A stretch of DNA of 64,000 nt from Nocardiopsis sinuspersici. GTDB taxonomy: Bacteria > Actinomycetota > Actinomycetes > Streptosporangiales > Streptosporangiaceae. Below the pieces are notes generated by a model. It searched no databases and was not told the DNA's origin. It saw nothing but the letters and a program-made list of their open reading frames with translations. The stretch lies in the NCBI GenBank assembly GCA_008638415.1, contig VWVT01000011.1:124001-188000 (forward strand), written 5' to 3'. Shown here in pieces: positions 52,557 to 61,710 of the stretch; the stretch's first letter is position 1, and each line of letters starts with the position of its first letter. A program made the translations under genes and the position numbers.

Positions 52557-52902
52557 GACCGTCACCGGTGGTGTGACCGGTTCCGCAGGGACCCGTGGCG
52601 ACTAGGGTGGAAACCGGGGCCGGATTCCCGTACCGGTGCCGTGAGCCGCGGCGAACGCCGGCGGCCGGTGCCGCGGGGGTGTCCGGGGTTGCCTCGGTCA
52701 CACCGGGGGCCCCGGGTTGGCCTCCAAGCTACTAGCCAGTAACATTTGGCTGTATGAGCACACTGCGGGACCTGTCTGACATGAAGACGGCCCCGCCGTC
52801 GGATGACCGAACGGCATTCGGCATTGTTGGCATCACGGGGCGCGCCAGCGTCCGACCGCCGCACGGCGGATCCATGGAGTGCAGGGAGGTCGGCCACCGG
52901 CC
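52557..52902. other. 346-nt leader region of etfBA
   Basis: No convincing gene. It holds the palindrome TACT-AGCC-AGTA (52730-52741), a possible regulator site, and an unlikely 50-codon ORF (52754-52906) that overlaps the etfB start. Confidence 0.5.
52730..52741. promoter_or_regulatory. Palindrome TACT-N4-AGTA upstream of etfB
   Basis: A short inverted repeat in an AT-richer patch that likely contains the etfBA promoter. It resembles sites of TetR-type fatty-acid regulators in form, but I cannot name the regulator. Confidence 0.35.
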
Positions 52903-53682
52903 ATGAATATTGTCGTTTTGGTCAAGCAGGTCCCGGACACGGCGACCGAGCGGAAGCTCAACGCCGATGACAAGACGCTCGACCGCGCAGCGTCCGACGG
53001 CGTCATCAACGAGCTCGACGAGTACGCGATCGAGGAGGCCCTCCTTCTCAAGGAGAAGCACGGCGGCGAGGTCACCGTCCTGACGATGGGACCGGACCAG
53101 GCCACGGACTCCATCCGCAAGGCCCTGTCGATGGGCGCGGACAAGGCCGTCTTCGTCAACGACGACGCGCTCCACGGCTCGGACGCGCTCCAGACCGCCT
53201 ACGCGCTCGCGCAGGCCCTGGGCACCATCGAGTACGACGTGGTCGTGCTGGGCTCGGAGTCCACCGACGCCCGTACCGGCGTCGTCGGCGCCGCGCTCGC
53301 CGAGTACCTCGGCCTGCCGCAGCTCACGTTCGCGCGCAAGGTCGACGTCGACGGCAGCACCATCAGGATCCAGCGTCAGACCGACTACGGCTACGACGTC
53401 GTCGAGGCCCAGCTCCCGGCGGTCGTCTCCGTGGTCGAGAAGATCAACGAGCCCCGCTACCCGTCCTTCAAGCTCATCATGCAGGCGAAGAAGAAGCCGG
53501 TCGACAAGAAGTCCACCGCCGACGCGGGCATCGACACCGGCAGGGTCGGCCTGGCCAACGCCGCCACCGAGACCGTCGACTTCGCCGCCGCGCCGCCGCG
53601 CGCCGCGGGCACGGTCGTCAAGGACGAGGGCGACGGCGCCGCCAAGGTCGCCGAATTCCTCGTCGAGAAGAAGTTCGTGTAG
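52903..53682 (+). CDS. etfB: Electron transfer flavoprotein beta subunit
   Basis: 259 aa from ATG 52903. ETF-beta signature: MNIVVLVKQVPDTATERKLN, DEYAIEEALLLKEKHGGEVT, LSMGADKAVFVNDDALHGSD and VVLGSESTDARTGVVGAAL. With EtfA it carries electrons from acyl-CoA dehydrogenases to the membrane ETF:quinone oxidoreductase. 33 nt upstream of etfA. Confidence 0.95.
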   Translation: MNIVVLVKQVPDTATERKLNADDKTLDRAASDGVINELDEYAIEEALLLKEKHGGEVTVLTMGPDQATDSIRKALSMGADKAVFVNDDALHGSDALQTAYALAQALGTIEYDVVVLGSESTDARTGVVGAALAEYLGLPQLTFARKVDVDGSTIRIQRQTDYGYDVVEAQLPAVVSVVEKINEPRYPSFKLIMQAKKKPVDKKSTADAGIDTGRVGLANAATETVDFAAAPPRAAGTVVKDEGDGAAKVAEFLVEKKFV

Positions 53683-53715
53683 GTCCGGCGAGAGACTCAG
53701 GAAGGTTCAAGGATT

Positions 53716-54660
53716 ATGGCTGAGGTCCTCGTCCTCGTCGACCACGTCGACGGACAGGTCAAGAAGGTCACCGCCGAGCTGCTCACCGCCGCCCGCCGTA
53801 TCGGCGAGCCCGCGGCAGTGTGGGTCGGCGACGGTGCGGAGTCGGGCAAGGGCGCGCTGGCCGAGTACGGCGCGGAGAAGGTCTACGTGGCCCCGGCCGA
53901 GCTGGGCGACTACGTCGTCGCCCCCAAGGCCGAGCTGCTCGCCAAGCTCGCCCAGGACAAGGGCGCCGCCGCGATCCTGGTCTCGGCCACCGCCGAGAAC
54001 AAGGAGATCGCCGGCCGCACCGCCGTCAAGCTGGGCTCCGGCGTGCTCACCGACGTCGTGGACGTCAACGCCGAGGTCGTCACCGAGCACAGCATCTTCG
54101 GTGGCGGCGTCGTCACCCACGCCCGCGTGCGCACCGGCGTGCCGGTCGTCGCCGTCCGTCCGAACTCCGTTCCGGCCGAGGCCGCCACCGGCGCCGCGGT
54201 CGAGGAGGCCGTGTCGGTGGAGGTCTCCGAGGCCGCCAAGACCGCCAAGGTCGTCGAGCGCGTCTCCGAGGAGCAGGGCGAGCGCCCCGAGCTCACCGAG
54301 GCCGCGATCGTGGTCTCCGGTGGCCGCGGCGTCGGTTCCGACGACTTCTCCGTCGTCGAGAACCTGGCCGACTCCCTCGGCGCGGCCGTGGGCGCCTCCC
54401 GCGCCGCCGTCGACGCCGGCTGGTACCCGAACCAGTTCCAGGTCGGCCAGACCGGTAAGACGGTCAGCCCGAACCTGTACGTGGCCCTCGGTATCTCCGG
54501 CGCGATCCAGCACCGCGCGGGCATGCAGACCGCGAAGAACATCGTCGCGGTCAACAAGGACCCCGAGGCCCCGATCTTCGAGCTGGCCGACTTCGGCGTC
54601 GTGGGCGACCTGCACACGGTCGCCCCGCAGCTCACCGAGGAGATCAAGAAGCGCAAGTAG
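53716..54660 (+). CDS. etfA: Electron transfer flavoprotein alpha subunit
   Basis: 314 aa from ATG 53716. N domain [23 protein letters not shown]-binding C domain with [60 protein letters not shown] and [20 protein letters not shown]. It binds the redox-active FAD. Followed by a strong terminator. Confidence 0.96.
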   Translation: MAEVLVLVDHVDGQVKKVTAELLTAARRIGEPAAVWVGDGAESGKGALAEYGAEKVYVAPAELGDYVVAPKAELLAKLAQDKGAAAILVSATAENKEIAGRTAVKLGSGVLTDVVDVNAEVVTEHSIFGGGVVTHARVRTGVPVVAVRPNSVPAEAATGAAVEEAVSVEVSEAAKTAKVVERVSEEQGERPELTEAAIVVSGGRGVGSDDFSVVENLADSLGAAVGASRAAVDAGWYPNQFQVGQTGKTVSPNLYVALGISGAIQHRAGMQTAKNIVAVNKDPEAPIFELADFGVVGDLHTVAPQLTEEIKKRK

Positions 54661-54678
54661 TACCGCGCGCCCGATCCC

Positions 54679-54712
54679 GAACGCCCGGCCAGGTCCTCCT
54701 GGCCGGGCGTTC
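54679..54712 (+). terminator. Intrinsic terminator after etfA
   Basis: 15-bp perfect stem (54679-54693 / 54698-54712) with loop tcct. Confidence 0.8.
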
Positions 54713-54783
54713 GCGCTGTGGGGGGCCGTTTCCGGCGGTGCGGGCCGGGTAGGCGGGACGCACGGCGGTGAGCGGGAGGGCCG

Positions 54784-55662
54784 ATGGCGACGGGATCGGC
54801 GAAGATACGCGCGGGGCGGCGCGTGGTGCGGGTGCGCAGGCCCGACAAGCCGCTGTTCGGCGAGAACGGTGCGACCAAGGAGGACCTGGCGGAGTACCAC
54901 GCCAGGATCGCGCCCCTGATGCTGCCGCACGTGCGCGACCGGCCCGTCGCCCTGGAGCGGTTCCCGGACGGGGTCGGGGCGCAGGGCTTCTTCGTCAAGC
55001 ACCCGTCGGTCCCGGACTGGGTGCGCACCGTGGAGACCAGCGGCGGGCGGATGATGGTGTGCCAGGACGCGGCGGCGCTGGTGTGGTGCGCGGACCAGGC
55101 GGCGATCACCGTGCACGCCTGGCAGTCCAGGGAGCCGAACCTGGGCCGCCCCGACCGTCTGGTGATCGACCTGGACCCCGCCGGCGACGGCCCGGAGGCC
55201 TTCGACGCCTGTAGGGCCGCCGCCCGGGACACGCGGGAGGTGCTCGACGACCTGGGGCTGGCCGCGTACGTGATGACCAGCGGGTCCAGGGGGCTGCACG
55301 TGCGCTCGCCGCTGCGCCCGGAGGTGGACGACCAGGGGGTCCGGCGCCTGGCGGAGGCGGTCGCGGGCCGGATCGCGGCCCGGCGCCCGGACGAGCTGAC
55401 CACCGAGGTGCGCAAGGCCGCGCGGGGGGACCGGTTGTTCGTGGACTACCTGCGCAACGGCCTCGAACAGCTCGCGGTCGCCCCGTACTCGGTGCGTGCC
55501 AGGCCGGGCGCGCCGGTCGCGGCGCCGATCACCTGGGAGGAGCTGGACGGACTGGAGTCGGCCCGGGCGTTCACGATCGGCCTGGAAAGGGACGGGTGTC
55601 CGTTCGCGGGCATGGGGCGGCACGCCCGGTCCCCGCGCAGGGCCCTGGAGCGGCTGGGCTGA
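54784..55662 (+). CDS. LigD-type primase/polymerase domain protein (NHEJ)
   Basis: 292 aa from ATG 54784. Archaeo-eukaryotic primase fold of LigD POL domains: [37 protein letters not shown], metal-binding [26 protein letters not shown] and [10 protein letters not shown]. It fills gaps during non-homologous end joining, preferring ribonucleotides in known members. No ligase or nuclease domain and no ku gene are adjacent. Several actinobacteria carry such stand-alone copies. Confidence 0.9.
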   Translation: MATGSAKIRAGRRVVRVRRPDKPLFGENGATKEDLAEYHARIAPLMLPHVRDRPVALERFPDGVGAQGFFVKHPSVPDWVRTVETSGGRMMVCQDAAALVWCADQAAITVHAWQSREPNLGRPDRLVIDLDPAGDGPEAFDACRAAARDTREVLDDLGLAAYVMTSGSRGLHVRSPLRPEVDDQGVRRLAEAVAGRIAARRPDELTTEVRKAARGDRLFVDYLRNGLEQLAVAPYSVRARPGAPVAAPITWEELDGLESARAFTIGLERDGCPFAGMGRHARSPRRALERLG

Positions 55663-55788
55663 GGGGCCGGGAGGCGGGAGCGCCCCCGGCCGGGCGCACG
55701 GGAGGGCGGTGCCCACGGAAGAGGTGCCGCGCCTCCGGTTCCGCGTTACCGTGTTCCTCCGCGACGGAAGCGGTGGGGAGCGGCGGAC

Positions 55789-56070
55789 ATGGGACTGAGG
55801 AAGCGCCTGGGGGAGTGGTTCGGCGGGCGGAGGGAGGCCAGTCCCCCGGCGCCCGAGCGGCTCCGGGCGCAGGAGGAGCAGCGGACGCTGGACGCGATGC
55901 ACCGGCAGATCGACGCCGTCCACGCCGAGCTCCTGCGGATGGGGGACACGCTGTCCCCGGAGGCGGCGCGCGTGGTGTCCGCTGAACCGCCGCGCTTCGC
56001 GACCGTGGAGGAGGCCCGGGCCCATATGCGGTGGATCCGCGCGGTGCTCGCCAAGGGCCTCGGGGGCTGA
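55789..56070 (+). CDS. Small hypothetical protein
   Basis: 93 aa from ATG 55789 (GGGGAG about 9 nt upstream). A basic N-terminus (MGLRKRLGEWFGGRREASPP) is followed by a helical region: LRAQEEQRTLDAMHRQIDAV, HAELLRMGDTLSPEAARVVS. Probably a cytoplasmic coiled-coil protein. Not recognised. Confidence 0.6.
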   Translation: MGLRKRLGEWFGGRREASPPAPERLRAQEEQRTLDAMHRQIDAVHAELLRMGDTLSPEAARVVSAEPPRFATVEEARAHMRWIRAVLAKGLGG

Positions 56071-56203
56071 GACCGCACCGGTCCCGGGCAGGGCGGCCCC
56101 GAAAGTCGCTGAACAGTTGGCCAAGAGGCGGCAAGTCCCGTTGCCCGCGCACGGACGCCGGGCCACCGTGGCAGGCAGCGACGCCTACGCGGGGGAGATG
56201 CCG

Positions 56204-57688
56204 ATGCACGCCGACCAGCGGCCGAGCGCCTACACGGGACTGGACCGCATGCCCATCGGAGGCCGGTGGCGCCACGGATCCTCCGGGACCGTCTTCCAGG
56301 ACGTCAACCCCTACGACGACACGGTCCTCACCGAGATCCGCCTGGCCGACGAGGGCGACGTGGACCTCGCCTACCGGGAGGCGGAGAGGGCGTGGCCGGA
56401 GTGGGCGGCCACCCCGGCCACCGACCGCGCCGAGCTGTTCCTGCGGGCCATCCGCGTCCTGGACGCGCGCCGGGCCGAGATCGTCGACTGGCTCGTGCAC
56501 GAGGCCGGCGCCGTCCGCGAGCGCGCCGAGTTCGAGTGGCGACTGGTGCGCAGCGGCATGGTCGAGGTCGCCTCCTACCCCACGCGGGTCACCGGCCGCA
56601 TCCTGCCCGGCATCACCCCGGGCAAGGAGAACCGCGTCTACCGTGAGCCGCTCGGCGTCGTCACGGTGATCAGCCCGTGGAACTTCCCCCTCCAGCTCTC
56701 CCACCGCTCCGTCGCGCCCGCCATCGCCCTGGGCAACACCGTCGTCCTCAAGCCCGCGGAGAACACCCCGGTCACGGGCGGGCTCCTGCTCGCGCGGATC
56801 TACGAGGAGGCCGGCCTTCCTCCCGGCGTGTTCAACGTGGTCATCGGCAAGGGCGGTGAGATCGGGGACGCGCTCGCCACCCACGAGGCCTCCCGGATGA
56901 TCTCGTTCACCGGGTCCACCGAGGTCGGCCGCCACATCTCCCGGCAGGCCCCGCTCAAGAGGCGTTCGCTCGAACTCGGCGGCAACGGCCCCCTGGTGGT
57001 GCTGGAGGACGCCGACCTGGACCTGGCCGCGGACGCCGCCGTGTTCGGCTCCTACTACCACCAGGGCCAGATCTGCATGGCCACCAACCGGGTCGTGGCC
57101 ACCGCCGGCGTCCACGACGAGCTGGTCGAGCGGATGCTCGCGCGCGCCAGGAAACTGCGGGTGGGCGACCCCGCCGACCCGTCCACCCAGATCGGCCCCG
57201 TCATCGACGACGACCAGCGCGACGGCATCCGGGACCTGATCACCCGGTCCGTCGAACAGGGCGCGCGGCTCCTGCTGTCCGGAGAGCCGGGCGGTCCGGC
57301 GGGCAGGGTCCTGCCGCCCCACCTGCTGCTCGCCTCCAACGAGGCTCCCAGCGCGTCCGAGGAGGTGTTCGGCCCGGTGGCCACGGTGATCCGGGCCGAG
57401 GACGAGGAGGACGCGCTGCGCATCGCCAACGACACCGAGTACGGCCTGTCCAGCGCGGTGTACACGCGCGACGCCGAACGGGGGGTGCGGTTCGCCCGCC
57501 GCATGCAGGCGGGCATGACCCACGTCAACGACGCCACGCTCAACGACGAGGCCAACACCGCGTTCGGCGGCGAGAACCACTCCGGGCTCGGGCGCTTCGG
57601 CGGCGAGTGGGCGATCGAGGAGTTCACCACCGACCACTGGATCAGTCTCCAGCACACGCTACGCAGGCTGCCCTTCGGCCTCGACTGA
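56204..57688 (+). CDS. Aldehyde dehydrogenase (benzaldehyde/vanillin-type)
   Basis: 494 aa from ATG 56204 (GGGGGAG 6 nt upstream). ALDH motifs: NAD site ISPWNFPLQLSHRSVAPAIA, FTGSTEVGRHISRQAP, catalytic Glu in LELGGNGPLVVLED, Cys in HHQGQICMATNRVV, and EEVFGPVATVIRAEDEEDAL. It oxidises aldehydes with NAD(P)+. The subgroup is closest in pattern to benzaldehyde dehydrogenases. The substrate is not certain, and no aromatic catabolism genes are adjacent. Confidence 0.88.
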   Translation: MHADQRPSAYTGLDRMPIGGRWRHGSSGTVFQDVNPYDDTVLTEIRLADEGDVDLAYREAERAWPEWAATPATDRAELFLRAIRVLDARRAEIVDWLVHEAGAVRERAEFEWRLVRSGMVEVASYPTRVTGRILPGITPGKENRVYREPLGVVTVISPWNFPLQLSHRSVAPAIALGNTVVLKPAENTPVTGGLLLARIYEEAGLPPGVFNVVIGKGGEIGDALATHEASRMISFTGSTEVGRHISRQAPLKRRSLELGGNGPLVVLEDADLDLAADAAVFGSYYHQGQICMATNRVVATAGVHDELVERMLARARKLRVGDPADPSTQIGPVIDDDQRDGIRDLITRSVEQGARLLLSGEPGGPAGRVLPPHLLLASNEAPSASEEVFGPVATVIRAEDEEDALRIANDTEYGLSSAVYTRDAERGVRFARRMQAGMTHVNDATLNDEANTAFGGENHSGLGRFGGEWAIEEFTTDHWISLQHTLRRLPFGLD

Positions 57689-57720
57689 CCGGGGAGGCGC
57701 ACCGGTGCGTGTTCCACCAC

Positions 57721-57781
57721 GGTGATCTTGCTCCCAGTGGCACTGTCGACGCTCCACAGTGACGCCAGGAGCAAGATCACC
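57721..57781. repeat. 61-bp nested palindrome between convergent genes
   Basis: Outer arms ggtgatcttgctcc (57721-57734) and ggagcaagatcacc (57768-57781) are exact complements. Inside, actgt/acagt and cagtgg/tgacgc form a second partial stem. It lies in the 107-nt gap between the aldehyde dehydrogenase and the methyltransferase and may be a bidirectional terminator or a dispersed repeat unit. Confidence 0.75.
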
Positions 57782-57795
57782 GCCGGCAGGCGCAG

Positions 57796-58557
57796 TCAGC
57801 GCCTGCGCAGCACCAGCAGCAGGTTCCAGGTGACGATCTCGCGCAGCAGGGGTACGCGCACGACCGGTTTGGCCCACCCGGGCAGGTAGCGGGGGCGGAC
57901 GTCCACCACGTCCACGTCGGAGCGTCCGCGCGTCCAGCGCAGCATCTCCTTGGCGTGGGCGGCGTACATGGTGCGGCCGAAGTCGTTCTTGGGCCGCCTC
58001 CCGTGGCGCCGCGCGAACCGCTCGGCCGCGTACGAGCCGCCCAGGTAGTGCCAGGGAGAGGTCTCGTGCCCGCCCCACGGCGACAGCCACAGCGTGTACG
58101 ACAGGTACACCAGCCCGCCGGGCCGGGTCACCCGCACCATCTCGTCGGCCATCCGGATCCGGTCCGGCACGTGCTCCAGCACGTTGGAGGAGAAGCACAC
58201 GTCCACCGAACCGCTGCGCAGCGGCAGTTCCAGGGCGCTGCCCTGGACGCCGTGGGCGTCGGCCTCACGGCCGTGCAGGGTCATCTCGTGGGCGTCGGAG
58301 TCCACGCACAGGCAGCGCGCCCCGGCGGCGCGCAACTCGTCGGCGAAGTAGCCGGGTCCGCCGCCCACGTCCACCACGAGCCTGCCGTCCAGGGGGGTGT
58401 AGGAGCGCAGTTGGGCGGCGGTGTCGCGGGCCAGGGTGCCGTAGAAGCGGGCGGGGTCGGTCTGCTCCACGCGGAAGGCGGCGAACAGTCCCGCCGAGCG
58501 GCCCAGGGTGGCGCGGAAGGGGACGGTGCCGTCGGCACGGGCGGCCTCGCCGGTCAC
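57796..58557 (-). CDS. Class I SAM-dependent methyltransferase
   Basis: 253 aa from GTG 58557, overlapping the upstream stop by 4 nt (GTGA). SAM-binding motif LVVDVGGGPGYFADEL, acidic loop CVDSDAHEM, motif VDVCFSSNVLEHVPDRI, and VRVTRPGGLVYLSYTLWLSP. Methyltransf_11-like. It is coupled to the second methyltransferase gene, and both flank the polytopic membrane protein. Acts probably on a lipid or glycan intermediate (inference from context). Confidence 0.88.
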   Translation of the reverse strand: MTGEAARADGTVPFRATLGRSAGLFAAFRVEQTDPARFYGTLARDTAAQLRSYTPLDGRLVVDVGGGPGYFADELRAAGARCLCVDSDAHEMTLHGREADAHGVQGSALELPLRSGSVDVCFSSNVLEHVPDRIRMADEMVRVTRPGGLVYLSYTLWLSPWGGHETSPWHYLGGSYAAERFARRHGRRPKNDFGRTMYAAHAKEMLRWTRGRSDVDVVDVRPRYLPGWAKPVVRVPLLREIVTWNLLLVLRRR

Positions 58558-59288
58558 GCCGGGCCCTCCATCACCACGTAGTGGCGCAGGTGGCGCCAGT
58601 GGTCCCCGCCCCAGTACTCGTCGGAGGCGGCGATCCGGCCGTTCGCGACCAGCGCGGCGATGCGCTCGGCGGGCAGGGTGTGCATCCGCATCGGCGCCGG
58701 GTAGCGCAGCAGCGTCCGCTGCGCCAGGGCCACCAGCGGCCACGGCGCGTACCGGAACACCATCCCCTTGAAGGTGCGCCGTTCGGACTCGGGCACGCCC
58801 AGGACCATGGCACCGCCGGGGCGCACCACCCGCGCGAACTCGCGCACGTAACCCTCGGCCAGGTCGGGCGGCAGGTGCTGTAGGACCAGGTCGGTGTAGA
58901 CCAGGTCGAACGAGTCGTCTTCGAACATCGACAGGTCCGGGCGCTCGTTCAGCTCGAACCTGATCCGGCCGCCGGAGCGGTCCAGGCGGCGGGCCTCCGC
59001 GAGCATCGGCGCGGAGATGTCCACTCCCACGACCTCGTCGAAGTGCGCGGCCAGCGCGTTGGACAGCCGTCCCGCGCCGCATCCGAAGTCCAGTACCCGG
59101 CCGCCCCCGGGGCGGATGCCCAACTCCTCCAGTCGTGCGACGGACGGGTCGACGTCGGCCCGCCCGGAGGCGAGGAACTCGTCGTCGTCCCAGCCGCCGT
59201 CCCGTCTGCCGGGGTCCACGCACACCGCCCACAGGGGTTCGGTGGAACCCAGCCGGGTCCAGTCACGGCGGACCTGTTCGAGTCCCAC
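58554..59288 (-). CDS. Class I SAM-dependent methyltransferase
   Basis: 244 aa from ATG 59288. Motif I RVLDFGCGAGRLSNALAAHF, VVGVDISAPMLAEARRLD, FDLVYTDLVLQHLPPDLAEG, and VVRPGGAMVLGVPESERRTF. It is divergent from the 59465 membrane protein (177-nt gap). Together with the next gene it forms a two-gene minus-strand operon. Confidence 0.88.
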   Translation of the reverse strand: MGLEQVRRDWTRLGSTEPLWAVCVDPGRRDGGWDDDEFLASGRADVDPSVARLEELGIRPGGGRVLDFGCGAGRLSNALAAHFDEVVGVDISAPMLAEARRLDRSGGRIRFELNERPDLSMFEDDSFDLVYTDLVLQHLPPDLAEGYVREFARVVRPGGAMVLGVPESERRTFKGMVFRYAPWPLVALAQRTLLRYPAPMRMHTLPAERIAALVANGRIAASDEYWGGDHWRHLRHYVVMEGPA

Positions 59289-59398
59289 CGGCCATCACCT
59301 CCACGGTGCTCATGACCCCGGCGGGACACGATTCTGCATCGTGTTCCTGTTCTGGGTGTGCGGACCCAAAGGGCCTGCGAAAGGGTCAGGGAAGAAAG

Positions 59399-59412
59399 TG
59401 GAACGTGTTGTA
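59399..59412. promoter_or_regulatory. TNNAACNNGTTNNA box upstream of the membrane protein gene
   Basis: Reads T-GG-AAC-GT-GTT-GT-A, matching the pattern described for KstR-type TetR regulators. 53 nt before ATG 59465. A related box lies at 63063-63076. Confidence 0.5.
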
Positions 59413-59464
59413 TTCTGGCACCCATCTTCTGGGTTGGCCAACCTCTGCGGCGGGAGGGAAATCG

Positions 59465-61540
59465 ATGTCGCCTGTTCCCCCCACGGCGAGTGGGCACGGG
59501 GGCTCCGGTGCCGGAACCCCGGCGGCGGTACCCGCCAAAGCCCCGGACGGGCCACCCAGGGTACGCCGTCCGGTCGAGGAGCCCGACGAGCAGGGCCCCG
59601 GCCTCGGTGAGCTGGCCCGGGCGGCGCTGGCCACCGGGCGGCGCCTGGCGCGCGACCGCCTGGTCCTGGCGGGACTGCTGGTGGTGGCGGTGGCCGTCGG
59701 GCTCAGGCTCCACGTGCTCGGCGAGTCCCACTTCGTGGAGGACGACTACCTCTTCTTCGCCAAGGCCTACGCCAACGACCTGGGGCCGGACTACCTGTTC
59801 AGCCTGCACAAGGGCCACCTGATGCCGGGCGCCCTGTTCCTGGTCTACCTCCAGACCGCGTTCTGGCCCTACGAGTGGTGGGTCAGCGCGGGTTCGATGC
59901 TGGCCCTCCAGGCCGCCGCCATGCTGGTCTTCCTCCGCCTGCTGTGGGAGCTGTTCGGCCGCCGCTGGGCGCTGCTGGTCCCGCTGACCGTGTACGCGCT
60001 GGCCCCGCTGACCGTCCCCGTCCTGGGCTGGTGGTCGGCGGCGCTCAACGCGGTCCCCCTCCAGTTGGCCATGGCGCTCGCCCTGCTGTGGACCGTGCGC
60101 TACCTGCGCACCGAGGACCTGCGCGTCGCCTGGTGGGCGGGCGGCGCCGTCGTGTTCGGCATGCTGTTCACGGTCAAGGCGGTGTTCCTGCCGCTGCTGC
60201 TGTTCGCACTGGCCGCCTCCCACCTCTACCCCGGCGGCCCGATCGCCGGGGCCCGCCGCGCCTGGGCGCTGCACCGGCCGTTCTGGGCGGTGATGGGCGG
60301 CCTCTTCACCGCCTATATGGTGTTCTACCTGGTGCGGACGCGGGTGGAGGAGGGCGGCGAGGGCGCGAGCGTGCCCGAGAGCGGTCCCGCGCTGGCGCTG
60401 CTGCGCGGACTGCTCACCGAGGTGTTCCCGATCGGTGCCCTGGGCGGCCCTCTGGAGTGGGGGCCCGTCACCCCCGCGGGCGGGCTCATCGACCCGCGCG
60501 GCGTGATGGTGCTGGGCGCCTGGGCCGTGTTCGCGGCGATCGTGCTGGTCAGCCTGTGGATGCGGCGCGGGTCGTGGCGGGCGTGGGTCCTGCTGCTGGG
60601 CTACGTGGTGGTCGTGGACGTCATTCCGACGGTCATCGCGCGGGGCCGGGCCCACGACGTGGCCTCCATCGACCCCCGGTACGTCGCGGACGCGGCGCTG
60701 GTGTTCGCGCTGTGCCTGGCCCTGGCCTACCTGCCCGCCCGGGAGGAGAGGGCGCGCGCCCTGGTCGGCGGGGCGGGGGCGGGCGCGGCCCCGACGGCGG
60801 CGCCCTACCGGACGCGGCCCCGGCGCGGAGCCAGGACCGCCGCGGTACTGGCGACGGTGGTGTACGCGGCGGCGGCGGGCTACTCCACGCACACCTACGC
60901 GCAGACCCTGAGCGGCGACCGCCTCCAGCGGTACCTGGACACGGTGCGGACGTCGCTGGAGGACGTCCCGGAGGAGGGCGGCCTGTACGCGCGCCCGGTC
61001 CCGGAGGACGTGGTCCTGGACTGGAACGGCGCGCGCCGCCTGAGTTCGTGGGTGCTGACGCCGCTGGCCCCGCCCGAGGTCGCCCGGCGGATGACCGTGC
61101 CCGAGGCGTCCGGCACCGCCTACGTGTTCGACGGTTCGGGCAGCCTGGTCCCGGCGCGGCCCGCCGACGGCAGTGCCGTGTTCGTCCCCGGACCGGGGGA
61201 CGACTGCCTGGAGCCCTGGAAGGGGATGATGGCCTGGCCGGTGCTGGCGTACGGCGGTCCCACCCAGATCGTCACCTTCGGCTACACGTCCGAGAAGGAC
61301 GTCGGCGCGGTGGTGGCGCTCGGCAGCGACTGGATCGAGGTGGACCTGCCCGCCGCGCCGGAGGACGGCACCTGGCACGTACCGGTGGGCGCGTCCGGGG
61401 AGAAGCTGTCGCTGTTCCTGCCCGAGGCACCCGAGGACCGGGGCGGGCTGTGCCTGGACTGGGTGTCGGTGGGCGGGATGGCGCCGGCCGCGGAGGGCGA
61501 CCCGTGGGTGTCGGAGGAGGACGACCGCGCCGGAGGCTAG
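59465..61540 (+). CDS. Polytopic membrane protein, glycosyltransferase-like
   Basis: 691 aa from ATG 59465 (GGGAGGG about 7 nt upstream). Cytoplasmic N-terminus of about 60 residues, then about ten TM helices (65-465) with early HFVEDDYLFFAKAYANDLGP. That acidic loop is like the DD/ED of GT-C enzymes. The C-terminal 220 residues (about 470-691) form an extracellular beta domain (YVFDGSGSLVPARPADGSAV, IEVDLPAAPEDGTWHVPVGA). Possibly a glycosyltransferase using a polyprenyl donor. The enzyme type is inferred only from layout. Confidence 0.75.
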   Translation: MSPVPPTASGHGGSGAGTPAAVPAKAPDGPPRVRRPVEEPDEQGPGLGELARAALATGRRLARDRLVLAGLLVVAVAVGLRLHVLGESHFVEDDYLFFAKAYANDLGPDYLFSLHKGHLMPGALFLVYLQTAFWPYEWWVSAGSMLALQAAAMLVFLRLLWELFGRRWALLVPLTVYALAPLTVPVLGWWSAALNAVPLQLAMALALLWTVRYLRTEDLRVAWWAGGAVVFGMLFTVKAVFLPLLLFALAASHLYPGGPIAGARRAWALHRPFWAVMGGLFTAYMVFYLVRTRVEEGGEGASVPESGPALALLRGLLTEVFPIGALGGPLEWGPVTPAGGLIDPRGVMVLGAWAVFAAIVLVSLWMRRGSWRAWVLLLGYVVVVDVIPTVIARGRAHDVASIDPRYVADAALVFALCLALAYLPAREERARALVGGAGAGAAPTAAPYRTRPRRGARTAAVLATVVYAAAAGYSTHTYAQTLSGDRLQRYLDTVRTSLEDVPEEGGLYARPVPEDVVLDWNGARRLSSWVLTPLAPPEVARRMTVPEASGTAYVFDGSGSLVPARPADGSAVFVPGPGDDCLEPWKGMMAWPVLAYGGPTQIVTFGYTSEKDVGAVVALGSDWIEVDLPAAPEDGTWHVPVGASGEKLSLFLPEAPEDRGGLCLDWVSVGGMAPAAEGDPWVSEEDDRAGG

Positions 61541-61710
61541 GCCGTGTCCCCTTGGGGGTCCGCTGCGCCGCGCCTCGTGCTCGGACGCCGAGGGCAGGGA
61601 CCCTCGGCCCGCGGTGCGTCCGCTCCTGCCTCACGGGCGCGTCCCCAGGACCCCGTCGGCGCCCGCGCCACCCCCGGCGGCACAGGGCCGGTCCACCGGA
61701 CAGGCCCTAG
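61540..61710. repeat. 171-bp intergenic repeat, copy B (MITE-like)
   Basis: Homologous to 34325-34495. It is bounded by CTAG on both sides: the TAG stop of the membrane protein (61538-61540) and the TAG stop of the minus-strand acyltransferase (61707-61709). The ends are imperfect inverted repeats (CTAGGCCGTGTCC / CTAGGGCCTGTCC). No ORF. Confidence 0.75.

Noticed and set aside
52754..52906. 50-codon ORF overlapping the etfB start (ATGA)
   Set aside because: No ribosome site, mixed codon use, no recognisable protein; more likely a leader region by chance open.
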